This document shows, one piece after another, positions 10,625 to 21,495 of a stretch of 56,610 nt of DNA. A program made the translations under genes and the position numbers. The stretch is taken from positions 1-56,610 of the forward strand of contig JAVKOQ010000333.1 of assembly GCA_031835245.1 (NCBI GenBank), written 5' to 3'. Each line of letters opens with the position of its first letter. Position 1 is the first letter of the stretch. Below the pieces are notes generated by a model. That model was not told where the DNA came from, ran no database searches, and saw nothing but the letters and a program-made list of their open reading frames with translations. Origin of the DNA: Balamuthia mandrillaris. Taxonomy: Eukaryota > Discosea > Longamoebia > Balamuthiidae.

Positions 10625-12086
10625 TCCAGCTGTCTTTCATCCTTCTTACGTTTTTGTGTTGGTGCAGCCGTTAATCGAGAGAACAAAGGCATGGCTGTTG
10701 TCCATCAAAGATGATGACAACGGAGGATTTAAAAGAAGTGAACAAGCTCTTGACTCTTTCGGCCGTGCTCCTGTAGACATTACCAAGTACATTTACTCCT
10801 TTCTTCTTGCTTCGTTGTTTCGTCTTATTTACGAAAACAAAAAAGTGCCTACGCGGTATGGGCATTAACATCAGCAGGGGTAAAAGTAGATCTGCTAGGA
10901 CCACAACTAAACAAGCTGCAAGAACTGGCTCGCTCTTCCGAAGACCCTTACTTCTTGGCCTTGGTGGCTAGCTCCCTCTTCCACTTGGGTCACAGAGAGG
11001 AGGCCAAGTCATTGGCCCGCTCTCTCATCAGATACCAAAATGTATCAGATGGAAGCGTGGCGGGCGCCAAGACCTCTATTACCATGTCTTGCGGTGACTC
11101 TTTGCTAATTGAAACGACGGTTTGTCTTTGGGTTATTTGCTTGTTAGAGTCTAAACTAATTTGATTTTGAACAGTGTTTAGCTTTGTTGGTATGGATGGA
11201 AGACGATGAGTTCAGCGCGAATGTGGAGGAAGGCATGAAGTGGTTAGTGGCTCGCTGCAAAGATGGCAAGTTTGGCAGCACGCAAGGCACCATTCTCGCC
11301 CTTAAGGCTATCATTAGGTATGACATCGCGAAAGGCTCTCCCTGCGGAGGTGCAGTTGCGCTCAAAGCGAATGGTGAGGAAGTGCATCGACTTCATTTTA
11401 CTAAAGAGACGGTGGAACCGTTAAGCTTCCCTGGTTAGTTCTTTCTTCTCTTTCAGTTTCTATTTTCTGTCTTTCTAGATGGGTGACTTACTTTACAAAA
11501 CATGATATTAGAGGATGTACTTCAACCAGTCAAACCAAACCAAAAGTACACGTTGGAATTGTCTTATTACCCCGATGGCGAGACCTGTTCTAGCGGCATC
11601 CCTTACTCCATTCTCATCCAACACCTCTCTCCTCTTCCTCCTTCCTCCTCTCAATGTCAACTCTCCCTCTCCACCTCTTTTATCTCTCCAGATTCTGCTT
11701 CTTCTCCTTCTCCTCTTCACGTTCTCCCTGAAGGCGACACCGCTTTTATCCAAGTTCGCCTTGCCAACCAGAACCAAGAAGGAGGAACCGGAATGGCATT
11801 AGCTCGCATCGGCATTCCCGCTGGCCTCGAGCCTCGGTACGAACAACTGCAGGAACTCGTTCGAAGCGGAGAGATCTCTTTCTTTGAGCTTCGCGGCGGC
11901 AACCGCGAGCTCGTTCTCTACTGGCGTTCATTGGCGCCAGGGGAACAGAAGGAGGTAAGGGTGGAGGCGGTGGCCAGCGTGGCAGGAACGTTTACAGGGC
12001 CCTCTTCCTCGGCCTACTTGTACTACGGGGATGAACACAAGCATTGGTTGCCGGGACTTCGTGTTTCTATATTGCCTATGCAGTAG
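6713..12086 (+). CDS. Alpha-2-macroglobulin-family protein with thioester motif
   Basis: Ten exons (6713-6923, 6994-8133, 8217-9276, 9355-9544, 9644-10343, 10412-10557, 10668-10786, 10846-11119, 11175-11433, 11512-12086) stay in frame for 1,557 residues. A hydrophobic segment near the N-terminus is a signal peptide or anchor. Macroglobulin motifs follow: TDKPIYKPTEQVFFRVLALD, VDFYPEGGYLVADWPNQVYY, GTQGWRKFVFED and KPFYADIKLPFEV. A Met/Pro-rich stretch near residues 690-740 may be the bait region. The thioester site is PHGCFEQSSS near residue 1062, followed by helices of the thioester-domain type (FEWFGSTPPHDALSAYGLMEF, DITNAYAVWALTSAG). Such proteins trap proteases through a reactive Cys-Gln thioester. 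CFEQ and PEGG resemble bacterial A2Ms more than the animal GCGEQ form. Confidence 0.88.
9572..9610 (+). repeat. (CT)n in A2M intron 4
   Basis: About 19 CT units lie between the exon 4 donor (9545) and exon 5 (9644). A similar CT run sits in intron 6 (10582-10622). Confidence 0.9.
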
Positions 12087-12189
12087 GCTTTTTTTATTCC
12101 TAAGCACAAAGTATTTATCATGTACTCAGAATAGCTTTTCTTCTCAGACTTTTTTTTAATTTTTGCTTCTCTGTACATTCGTTGTAAGT

Positions 12190-13675
12190 TTATCTCCTCT
12201 TTGGAAACATCTTCATCAAGAGTATCATCCACACGAAAATCAATGCCACAAACAAAAGGATGATCCAATACCAACAAGTCGCCGAGGAGACCCCGCTGTT
12301 GTGCTTTGCCAAGCTCTTGTTCTCCCCGCTGATGTTCTTCAGGTTCAACTCCGTCAGGTGGTCCAGGTCCTCCAGCTTGGAGTTGTCCTTGCGAATGATC
12401 TCCTCCACGCGCAAGCTGTTGTACTTGAGCTTGCCCACCATAGAGACCATGTCGCCGGTCAACTGCTCGCGCTCCCTCTCGAAGAGGTCCACTTGGTCTT
12501 CCAGGTTGAGAGCGCTGCCGTCGCTGGTCTTTTGGAAGGCGGAACCGTCTAACTCCTCCTTGAAGAGCTCGTCATCGGAAGAGTCTTCGTCGTCTTGGTC
12601 GAGAAGCAGTTTGCGTTCGATATGCTTTTGGTGTTGATGTTTGGACTTGAGAGAGGAGATGAAGGCAGATACTCCTCCTTTTTTATTGTCTTGTCGTTTG
12701 CTTTTGTCTTTCCTAACAGAAAGGAGGAGAGTTGGGTATGAGTACAAGGAGGTGGGAAGAAAAGTGAGACAGAAACAGAGAAGGGGAGGTGAAAGATAGT
12801 AAGAGAGAGATTACCCTCTGTACCGAAGACCATCTTCCTTAGTTGACGCGAGACTATCATCCTCATCATCGGGTTCGCCCTTAGGCCATGACCCTGATGC
12901 TGGCCGCCGTGCTTGCACTTCGTCTTTCTCTTCATCTTTCTCTTCCTCAGATTCCATGGCATCCTCTGTTTCAGTCTCCTCGTCTTTCTCTATCTCTTTT
13001 TCTGTTTCCTTCTCCTTTTCTTTTTCTTCGTTGGTAGTTGCTGTCAACTCCACTTTGCTTTCTCTCTCTCCCTCTTTTTTGTTTGCGCTTGCTGTCACAG
13101 CATCAACACTGGAGGAGGAAGAAGCAGCTTGAAGAGGCAAGTCCATCAACATGGCACGCATGTCGACCTCTTGAGGGAGGTTCTTTCTGTGGATGGCCTG
13201 TTGAAGGTTATGCAGCCTCTTCTCCAAAGACTTTAGAACCTCAGCATTGAGTACATCCCCCTTGTCCGTCCTCCTTGTCAACGACAAACGATCAGCAGTA
13301 GAAGAAACCAAAAGGGTAGCAGGAGCTGCGGGGTGTTCATGTTGTGGAGACGCCTCTTCAGAAGCAGCCTCCTCCACCTCACAACGTTGTAAGCGCACAA
13401 GTTGCTTTGTAAGCACTTCTAAATACTGTTTGAGTGAATCGGGTTGGATTGGATCAGATCATACTTCCCAGGCAGAAGAAAGCTGGAAGGGTAAGGGTAA
13501 CCTTTTGTAATCGTGCCTGCTGCAAAGGAGGTGCAGTACTGGGCAGCTCGTTGATCTGATGTTCGCAGCGAGAGAGCAGCCGCTTGAAGTTGATGTACTC
13601 CACCTCCTTGCTCGAGCCCCTTCGTTGCCGTTGGGCTGAGAGCAGTGCCGCCTCGCCTGTTTCCTCCTTTCCCAT
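12190..13675 (-). CDS. USE1: USE1-like ER SNARE
   Basis: Three exons (13675-13502, 13425-12815, 12712-12190) join in phase and give 435 residues. The N-terminus has INFKRLLSRCEHQINELP, resembling the start of USE1. The C-terminal half has a SNARE-like heptad region (EQLTGDMVSMVGKLKYNSLR, then EEIIRKDNSKLEDLD) and a single tail anchor (WYWIILLFVALIFVWMILLM). USE1 acts with Sec20 and syntaxin-18-type SNAREs in Golgi-to-ER retrograde fusion. The middle is enlarged by a Glu/Lys/Thr-rich low-complexity insert, making it longer than animal USE1 (about 260 residues). It converges on the A2M gene (3' ends 103 bp apart) and diverges from the GST-like gene. Confidence 0.72.
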
Positions 13676-13779
13676 CTCTCCTTGTTCTTTTTTTTTCTAC
13701 TTTTGTTGTGTTCAACTAATCGTGTCGTCACAGAAGAGCTCGATGTTTCATGACGACATTAAAAATCCATGTCGTCACG
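13676..13779. promoter_or_regulatory. Divergent promoter with TGTCGTCA motifs
   Basis: Only about 100 bp separate the USE1-like ATG (minus) from the GST-like ATG (plus). The interval has GTGTCGTCACA near 13722, CATGACGACAT near 13749 and CATGTCGTCACGATG near 13769: three copies of TGTCGTCA in both orientations. Confidence 0.45.
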
Positions 13780-14838
13780 ATGCATGACCTCGGCCTGTCT
13801 TCTTTCGGGAAGAAGAAAGCCATGCACAATGCTGCGATGAGGTCGGCCGCTGCTCCTTGCGCCAGGATACCTGTGCGGGTCGTCACGGGAAGGTTATGCA
13901 GCCTCTTTCTGTCCGGTCAACAACGTTGCTTGGCATCCTCCTCATCTTCCTCCCTGAAGCAAGCAATCCCTTCCGTCGAGTTCTTTGACATCAACAGCGC
14001 GTTACAGCCAAAGGCCTCCTGGTCCCCTTTCACCACTCGCATTCGCATGGTGCTCAACTACAAGGGCATCCCTCACTCCACCACTTGGCTTTCCTACCCT
14101 GACATCGCGCCCACCCTCGCCGAGCTTGGCGTGCCGCCTCTGACCGCCGACCATCGGGGTCGCACCCATACCTGCCCTGCTGTTCGTCACGATGCGGTGG
14201 TCCTGCAGGACTCGTTTCCTGTTGCTCTCTACCTCGAAAAGACCTTCACTTCTTCTTCTTATTCTTCTTCTTCTTCTTCTTCTTCTTCTTCTTCTTCTTC
14301 TTCTTCTTCTTCTTCTTCTTCTTCTTCTTCTTCTTCTTCTTCTTCTGCTGTCCCCAATGGTGCCCGTACCCATCCAACCATCTTCCCAGGGGCAGGCGCA
14401 TTGCCATTGGCTCAGATGGTGAACCACCATGCGGCCAAGCGTGTGGTGCCGGCTGCTTTGCCGCTGATGATGCCCAAGATGGCCAACTTCCTGGACGAAA
14501 GAGGAGCGGAACACTTTAGAAGGACCCGACGCCAATGGTTCGGCAAGGACGTGGAGGACTGGTTGAAGGAGGACCAAGATGCGCTGTGGAAGGCGTTGGA
14601 ACAGGAACTAGCCATCTTCTCGGACGTGCTGACCACCGCAGCGGCGACAACCAAGAAAGAAGGACCTTTCATGATGGGAGAGCAGGTTTCCTATGCTGAC
14701 TTTGTGCTGATGGCCTTTTTCCAGTGGGCCAAGATGGCGGATACGAGCCATTGGGAAAGGGTCATGGCAATGGGCAAGGACGGCTCGTTCCTGCGCTTAT
14801 GGAAGGCCTGTGAGCAGTGGTTACCTGCGCAACCCTGA
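13780..14838 (+). CDS. Glutathione S-transferase-like protein with poly-Ser insert
   Basis: A single open exon encodes about 352 residues from ATG 13780; ATGs at 13750 and 13822 share the frame. The Arg/Ser/Ala-rich start could be a mitochondrial presequence. A thioredoxin-like half follows (ASWSPFTTRIRMVLNYKGIP, then VLQDSFPVALYLEKTF). An all-helical GST C-terminal half ends with MMGEQVSYADFVLMAFFQWA. This layout resembles fungal Ure2p/beta-etherase-type GSTs, so glutathione conjugation or dithiol chemistry is inferred. A run of about 30 Ser from (TTC)n sits between the two halves. No intron is needed, unlike neighbouring genes. Confidence 0.72.
   Translation: MHDLGLSSFGKKKAMHNAAMRSAAAPCARIPVRVVTGRLCSLFLSGQQRCLASSSSSSLKQAIPSVEFFDINSALQPKASWSPFTTRIRMVLNYKGIPHSTTWLSYPDIAPTLAELGVPPLTADHRGRTHTCPAVRHDAVVLQDSFPVALYLEKTFTSSSYSSSSSSSSSSSSSSSSSSSSSSSSSSSSAVPNGARTHPTIFPGAGALPLAQMVNHHAAKRVVPAALPLMMPKMANFLDERGAEHFRRTRRQWFGKDVEDWLKEDQDALWKALEQELAIFSDVLTTAAATTKKEGPFMMGEQVSYADFVLMAFFQWAKMADTSHWERVMAMGKDGSFLRLWKACEQWLPAQP
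14249..14345 (+). repeat. (TTC)n coding run (poly-Ser) in GST-like gene
   Basis: Around 30 near-uninterrupted TTC/TCT triplets encode Ser in the linker between the two GST domains. Confidence 0.9.
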
Positions 14839-14959
14839 TGATGATGATGACGATGATGACGATGGCATGAGGAAGAAGGAGGGAGCGCCGCCCACTCGCC
14901 CATCTGCCATCCATCCTCTTCGGCTTCATACAGGAGGAGGGTTTGAAACAAACTTCTTT

Positions 14960-15005
<46 letters not shown>

Positions 15006-15142
15006 TCTTCTCTTCTCTCGTTTTTGTTATTGTTTCCTTCAGCGGCGATGTTTTTATATTCGTGTCGTCATGTAGTAAATTTGGTCGACAACTGTATTAA
15101 GACCGTGACGACCCGATACAAACCTCAAAAACAAAAAAAATT
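14839..15142. other. Intergenic: CT tract and TGTCGTCA/GTCGACA motifs
   Basis: Downstream of the GST gene are short GAT/GAC repeats and a CT run (about 14962-15000). Just before the next gene are TGTCGTCATG (15063), GTCGACA (about 15084) and CGTGACGAC (about 15105), i.e. 35-80 bp upstream of the ATG at 15143. No gene seen. Confidence 0.5.
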
Positions 15143-16094
15143 ATGGAAACGGCGCGCAAAGGACAAGCACGGTTGGGTGCGCTTTGCCCGCGATGTGAAG
15201 GCGGTGGTGTGGTGGCTCTCCGTCCCTATCATATCAACTTTGTCGAGGCCGTGCTGCTGTGTCCTCAGGTATCGCCCTCCCTTTGTGGTGGTGGTGGGTT
15301 AGGGGGGGGGGGGACTGACTGGGTTTTGTTTGTTGTTCACACAAAAAGTGTCCCTATCCGTTAGACTCTGCCGATGTTGGCGACTTTCTGCTGAACGACC
15401 ATCCGATTGATACTTCAGCAGCCCTGGCAAACGCTTCCTTTGGGGTAGCCGTTCAGGTTTTCATCTCCTCTCCCCAACTGTTGCTGCTGCTGTTCCCCTT
15501 TCTGGGATGCATGGAGTGCTTAAACAGCTTTAATTGCAGAAAGAGGAGAGCCTATCCCCAGACAAAACAAAAGGAGCTCAGCAGCAGGCGTCCATTGCAG
15601 ACAAAGTGCTCTCTGAAGAAGAATTTGCCTTTCTCCTCGGCTACCTTCGAGGAAACGAGTCCTTGCCCTCTTCTGCCTCTGCTTTCTCATCTTCTCCCTC
15701 TTTCCCTTCTTCTGTTTCACTGCGCACTTCCTCTTCTTCGTTGTCATCTCCTTCTTCAACCCTTTCTTGTACTTCTTCTTCTTCTTCTTCTTCAGGGTCT
15801 TTTTCTACTTCTTCCTTGAGTCTTCACCATCTCTCTGATTTGTCGTCTTCTCCCACTTCATCAACTACTACCACTGAGCTCTTGCGTTCAGTTTTATCTT
15901 CTCCTCCTTCTGCTCCTTCATCATCATTTTCTCCTCCTTCAACTTTTGCTTCCGCTCAAGAACATGCATCCCTGACGTTACTGTCTTCATCGCCATCCCG
16001 ACAAGAAGAGGAGAACCGGCTTCTTGCCAGCCTGATGATGGAAGCCCACTCCACCTCTGGAACCGATGATGAAGAGCTGGGCTTTCCTCATTGA
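15143..16094 (+). CDS. Small protein with USPL1-like zinc-binding motif
   Basis: Three exons (15143-15268, 15349-15456, 15540-16094) join in phase 0 for 262 residues. The first two encode CPRCEGGGVVALRPYHINF, then EAVLLCPQ joined to CPYPLDS. This C-x2-C...NF-E...LC...CxYPL pattern resembles the N-terminal motif of USPL1 (SUMO isopeptidase), recalled from memory. The protease domain is absent, so it is not USPL1 itself. Exon 3 has a short helical part (LSEEEFAFLLGYLRGNE) and then a long Ser/Thr/Pro-rich tail, probably disordered. A zinc-binding or protein-contact role is inferred; function unknown. TGTCGTCA-type motifs lie just upstream. Confidence 0.6.
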
Positions 16095-16481
16095 CACCAC
16101 AAAACAGAGAAAGGGTGTGCACTCTTTACCTTTTTCTTATCTCCTTTTGTTCACCGTTGTAAAACTGATAGATCTTTTGTCATTGCCTGGAGGACGAACA
16201 AGACCAGTCTCTTGTTGGAGTAGACCACATTAGTAACTACTTCAAAAAAAAAAAAGAAAACAGCTTGTGCCGGGCGTCGAACCGTAGCGAATTTATGTAG
16301 ACAAATCTTAAGAATTTCGATTACATTTCCTTCAACTTTCCCTCTACTTTCCGCCAATTTCATGATCATGATTGGATCCTAAAATCCACCTTTAAAAAAC
16401 AGCGAAAAGAATTAAAAAATAAAAAAAAGAATCACACACACGTTACACGCAGCAGCAGCAGCGTACAGCACACACACACAG
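16095..16481. other. Intergenic, AT-rich
   Basis: A 387-bp gap between two plus-strand genes. It holds A runs, a GTCGAACC string near 16268 and a short CA repeat just before the ATG at 16482. I see no gene or structured RNA. Confidence 0.5.
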
Positions 16482-18607
16482 ATGAAGCAAAAGTGGCTTT
16501 GGATAGCTGCCATCTTCGTGGCAGTGGGCATGCTCCCTTACATGTCGTGGAAGAACCTTCACGACCCCGTCAGCAAAGGCGCCACCGGCACGGGACGCTC
16601 CCTCCCGCCCGCGCTGCCCTCCCGCCAGGCCCTGCTGCGGCAGCTCGAGGACGGACAGGACTTTGACCTCTTGATCGTTGGCGGCGGTGCCACCGGAGCG
16701 GGAGCGGCCTTGGACGCCACCGTGCGCGGCCTCAAAGTGGCTCTCGTGGAGATGGACGACTTTGCCGCTGGCACCTCCAGCCGTAGCACTAAATTGCTTC
16801 ACGGCGGCGTTCGTTGTACGTTTTCTCCTCTTGTCCTTCTTCTTCTTCTTCTTCTTCTTTCTTTCTCACCCCTTTCCTTCCTTCTTCTCTTTCGCTTCCA
16901 CTCCCTTCTCTCTCCTGCTTCCATCAGATTTAAAGAAAGCCATCGACAGATGGGACTACAGCCAATTCTCCTTGGTGAGAGAGGCCCTGCACGAGCGATG
17001 GAACCTCTTCCAGCAGGCCCCACACCTGACCAACCCCATCCCCATTCTCACTCCCATCTACTCCTGGTCGGACCTGCTGCCCAGCCTGCTCCAGCTGAAG
17101 CTCTACGACTGGATAGCCTACCCGCACATCCACAACAGCTACTTTCTCACCAGCGGCCAGGCCCTCCAGCACTTTCCTCAGATCCAACCGGAGGGCCTGC
17201 ACGGAGCGGTGGTCTATTACGACGGTCAGTTTGATGACGCTCGCTTTGACCTGGCGCTCATCATGACGGCCATCTCTCGCGGGGCCGTTGCGGTCAACCG
17301 AGTGAAGGCGGTCGATATCCTTCATGAGGAGATCGACGTGGCGGTGAACAGAGGAGAAGAGGAAAAGGGGGTGGCCAAAGACAGAGTGGTGAGCGGAGCG
17401 GTTGTGGAAGATCAGCTGACCGGAAGGCGGTTCGAGGTGAGAGCCAAGGCGGTCATCAATGCAGCTGGACATTTCGCGGACGAGATCAGGTTGATGGATG
17501 ACCCGACGGGAAAGAGGGTTTTGCAAGCCAGCGCTGGCACGCATATTGTGTTGGATGGACGGTTCACGCCTCCCACCGAAGGGTTGCTCATCACCAAGAC
17601 CTCGGACAGGCGTGTTGTGTTCTTGTTGCCTTGGCACAGTACGTTTTGTCTCTTTGCCTCTTCCTTATTTTCTGTACTCAATCCAAACACAAACCAACAA
17701 AACGACAGACAAAACATTAGCAGGAACGACGGACGGACCTTGCAACATTACCAACAATCCTCGTCCCAAACAGGAGGAGATCGACTACATCCTCCGCCAC
17801 ATCAACGAGAACTTTAACCAAAAGGTCTCTCGCTCCGACGTTCTCAGCGCTTGGTCCGGCATTCGCCCCTTGAAAAAAGCGGAAGAGGCCAAAGACACAG
17901 CCAGCATGAGCCGCGAGCATGCCATCTATACCAGCCCCTCCAAGTTGATGACCATTATTGGAGGAAAGTGGACCACGTATCGAAAGATGAGCGAGGATAT
18001 CGTCTATCACGCGGTTGTCGACGTGCTCCTCGCTAATGAGAAGGTCAAGAAGGACAAGAATGAAGATAGATTGAAACGTTATGAAGAGATAGCGCAGAGC
18101 GGAAAGGAGAACCCTGTGACCGAAGAACTGAAACTAGTGGGAGCGGTCGAGTACAATCCTGACTACGTGGAAGGAATCCAAAAGGACTACCCTGCCCTCT
18201 TCCAAACGCTTCTTGAGAAAGAGCTTGGTGGTAAAGACAAAACCTTTCTCCACGCTGTGGCCGAGCATCTCAATCGTGCTTATGGCGATCAATCCTGGAA
18301 AGTTGCTGAAATCGCTTCTGCTTCTTCTTCTTCTTCTTCTTCTTCTTCGCTATTGTTGTTACCAAACTATCCTTTCTTGGAGGCGGAAGTGCTTCACGCC
18401 ATTCGTAACGAGTATTGCGTGACCGCTGTCGACTTTTTGGAGAGACGGATCCGCTTGGCTTTGTTGGATAACGCAGCCACGTTGAGGGCGTTACCTCGTG
18501 TGGTGCAGCTGATGGCGGAGGAGCTGCGGTGGGATGAAGAGAGGCGACAGAAGGAACTGGAGGAGGCGCATGAATACTTTAGGATCACTGTTGATAATGG
18601 TCAATAA
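16482..18607 (+). CDS. GPD2: FAD-dependent glycerol-3-phosphate dehydrogenase (mitochondrial type)
   Basis: Three exons (16482-16815, 16928-17638, 17721-18607) give about 643 residues, close to yeast Gut2. An N-terminal hydrophobic segment ([17 protein letters not shown]) fits membrane insertion in the inner mitochondrial membrane. The FAD-binding Rossmann motif is [37 protein letters not shown] is restored across intron 1, and the C-terminal family signature [15 protein letters not shown] is present. It oxidises glycerol 3-phosphate to DHAP and passes electrons to ubiquinone. No EF-hands follow, so it is of the Gut2 rather than calcium-regulated animal layout. A poly-Ser run (about 10) interrupts the C-terminal domain. 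Exon 3 could also start 3 bp later. Confidence 0.92.
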
Positions 18608-18665
18608 AGAAAGGAATGTTGCAAAATGAGATACAAGACTTATACGTATTATTCTCCTTCTCTTC

Positions 18666-20994
18666 TTAAGTATTCCGCTTCTTGCCTCCTCGTCGCCAAA
18701 ACAATCCGCGTGCTTCGCAGTGTAGTCCATTGCTTGATATCAGCTCATTAGCTTTCTCTTGCTCTCTTCTTCTTTCTTCAGCTTCCGCTTCTCCTTCTCG
18801 TTCCTCTTCTTCTCCGTCTCTTCGGTTTGTTGACGTTGTTGTTGCTCTGCCTCCTTGTGTATTTGTGGTCCCTCCTCCTCGTCGTAGCACAATAGCACAA
18901 CAAGAAGACAGCATCCTCCAGACAGACTGCAACAGGATGAAGCACAGCCAAACAACTGCATAGAGAAAGGCCAAAGCCATGACCAACCCAATGGCAAAGA
19001 CCAGTCCCAAAATGCCAAAGTGGTGGTGATCCAAATCCACTTTCCACGTGAACAGATCCTCGTCCTGTGCATAGTTCCACAACAAGGCTGCAACTGGATG
19101 CCACCACTCTTCTTTCGTCATAATTGTAGTTGTGTTCGTAAGTAAAGAAGATGTGGTTGAAGAAGTTGGTGAGGTTTGTAAAAACGGATCGAAAGGAAAG
19201 TATAGGAGATAAAAGTGGAGAGCGATGAAGAGAAGTTTCCAAATGTAGCCAAAGAGAAGAATGAAGGCCTCACATAGGAAGGAGAAGGAGATAATGAGGG
19301 CGAGCGCGGTGTTTTTGTTGGTCTCCTCTCGGGACATGCGGTCCTCATCCGGCTCCAAGCCGAGAAAGGAGGCCACGCGCCGCTCCACCGCATAAAGCAA
19401 GTTAGTTGGGAGGAGATAACTCTGCACTTTGGAGAAGACGATGACGAAAGGAAAGGCCAACTTGCGGAGAATGTTCTTCGGTTCGAGCTGCGCTTGCAAC
19501 ACGTTCCAAAGAGCATTCCAAATAGGCTTGCTGAGGAGGTAGAGGTAGCCAAAGAGTACTTGGAGGGCTGCCTGTAGGCGAGGAGCAATTAGGAGGTAGA
19601 TGGGACGAAGTAAGAAGGCGAGTTGACCAGCCAAGAAGCGGAAAAGCGGAAAGATGAGCCCTTTCAACACGATGAAGAGTGGCCGGAGAAGAAAGACAGA
19701 GGCTTGCAGCATGCGAGTAAAAGTGGAGGAGAGTAGAGGGAGAACAGAGTCGTGAAGCAAGGCGTGAAGATATTCGGCCAGATTGTAACAACCTAAAAAA
19801 TATACGATAAAGTGAATAAAGTTGGAGATGGTGTTGTAGACAAAAGAGAAGATGAAGCGAAAGGGAGCCAGGAAGAGTGCCCATTGCAGAGCGCGCTTTA
19901 GGTCGTCCTGGAAGATCTCCACCAGGAGACAGAGACAAAACTGAAAGAACAGGATCATAATTTGGGTGGTCATTGTGCCTTTCGTCAGTTTCCACAAGTT
20001 TTGGGTGTGTTTTCGGATTTGCTTGAGGCTAGAGGGAGAAGGCATAGCAGGAGGTGTAGTTTTTGAAGAAGACGAAGAAGAAGCGGAGGAAGATGTTGCG
20101 TTGTTGAGAGATAAAAGAGTGGGAGATGAAGAAGAACGGGAAAGAGAGGAAGAAAACGTGGGAGAAGAAGGCGTTGATAGTGAAGAAGAGCGAGATGAGA
20201 GAGAACTTTGCTTCGTTGGTGGAGTATAGGAGCTGCGCATCATCAAGCGATGGAGAGCAGAGTCCTTCGGCACAACTTGAATGGGACTGCAACCGAAAAA
20301 GTCCTCAGTATATGGGTTTGCGTTATGAGCGATCAATAATGATGTTGTTTTCTTATCTTTGTTTTGGGCTGCCCACCTAACATTCATTGTAAGCAAGAAT
20401 TGCGTCACCAACAACAGAGACAGAGACAGAGACACAAACATTGAAACAGAGAGACAACGAAGGAGAGGAGGTATACATGAGTGGAGTGTATCCAGCAGAG
20501 TCGCGAAGGTTAGGGTCAGCTCCTAACCCCAACAGGCTGGCAACGAAGGCATGATCCTTTTGATAACTGGCGTACTGTTGTGGTTTCCTCATAAGCAAAA
20601 ATCTAAAATCTCAAGAAGAAGAAGAAGAAGAAGAAGAAGAAGAAGAAGAAGAAGAAGAAGAAGAAGAAGAAGAAAAAGAGAAACGAAAAGGAGACGTGAA
20701 AGCGCATACATGAAGGAGTGTCCAACCAGCTTCATCTCTGGCGTTAACGTCCAGCGTTCCCGTTTCCATCAGCCGCAGCGCTTGTTGTGCCTGCTTAGAG
20801 CCTCCATGAATGAAGGAAAGGAAAGCGCAACCTCCCCCTGCCGTCGTCGTGCTCTTTTTCGCTTCCTCCCGCTCCTCTTCCTCCTCCTCAGGGTAGCGGC
20901 CCAGGTTATGCTTCTCCTCGTCGCTCTCGCTGCTCCCCAACGGGCGGTGAGCCCGCTTGCCGTTTTGCATCACGAATTTTGTGTTGTTGGACAT
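18666..20994 (-). CDS. Ankyrin-repeat multi-pass membrane protein
   Basis: Three exons (20994-20710, 20574-20477, 20376-18666) keep phase for 697 residues. Joining restores three ankyrin repeats: DVNARDEAGWTLLHYASYQK, ADPNLRDSAGYTPLMWAAQN and a third, NANPYTEDFFGCSPIQV. A Ser-rich linker follows, then many hydrophobic segments, including MILFFQFCLCLLVEIF, FIFSFVYNTISNFIHFIVYF, ALALIISFSFLCEAFILLFG and ILGLVFAIGLVMALAFLYA. The tail is Glu/Arg-rich and ends in a basic cluster. I know no exact family match. Ankyrin plus a hydrophobic half suggests a membrane adaptor or channel-like protein. It converges on GPD2 (58 bp apart). Intron 1 carries a GAA/TTC run. Confidence 0.75.
20613..20672 (-). repeat. 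(TTC)n (sense) in ankyrin gene intron 1
   Basis: About 20 GAA units on the plus strand lie between exon 2 and exon 1 of the minus-strand gene, so the sense strand is TTC. Confidence 0.9.
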
Positions 20995-21495
20995 GCTATT
21001 TACACTACACACACAAGAGCTCCGGCCCGACCACTACCGCTGTTCGTTCCCCGCCTTGTCGCACCCACTTCTGTCTGTCTTTTTTTTTTTCAACCAAATG
21101 GACAAACCCGCAGGAGCACACACCACGTCACCGCGGTGCCAAGCCACGTATGTTGCGATGGCTTTTTGTCCATGTGGCCCTCCATGCCATTGGCCTGGGC
21201 CTTGATCGCCAGGCATTTGGCATTTTTGGCGGTTTGTTTTGGTATCAATTGGAACATTTGCCGTCATTCCACGGCAGCACACTGGGGTCGTGAAGCCAGC
21301 CCAACGACCGACCAATGCAATAGTGGCCTCGAGCTTCGATGGGCTAAGGACATGTGTTGGTTTGCTTATGGAGCAGTTCAATCTTAGCGGTTCTTTTAAA
21401 CGGCAATAATATGCACCTCCTTTTTTTTTTTATCAGTGTCTTATGTTTGAAGAAAGAAACTGAAGGAGGGAGCATCCGGTTACGACACAATCGTA
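20995..21495. other. Intergenic region without supported gene
   Basis: About 500 bp upstream of the ankyrin gene. Several ORFs cross it on both strands, but none has a recognisable domain or convincing composition. It contains CACGTC/CCGCGG-type GC-rich sequence near 21126 and T or A runs near 21080 and 21420. Confidence 0.4.

Noticed and set aside
16260-16300. GGTTCGACGCC on the minus strand, similar to a tRNA B-box
   Set aside because: The flanking bases do not form a T-stem and no D-arm or acceptor stem lies at the right distance.
18778-19995. Additional minus-strand ORFs inside the ankyrin gene
   Set aside because: They are alternative frames of the long final exon, whose own frame carries the hydrophobic helices and joins the ankyrin exons in phase.
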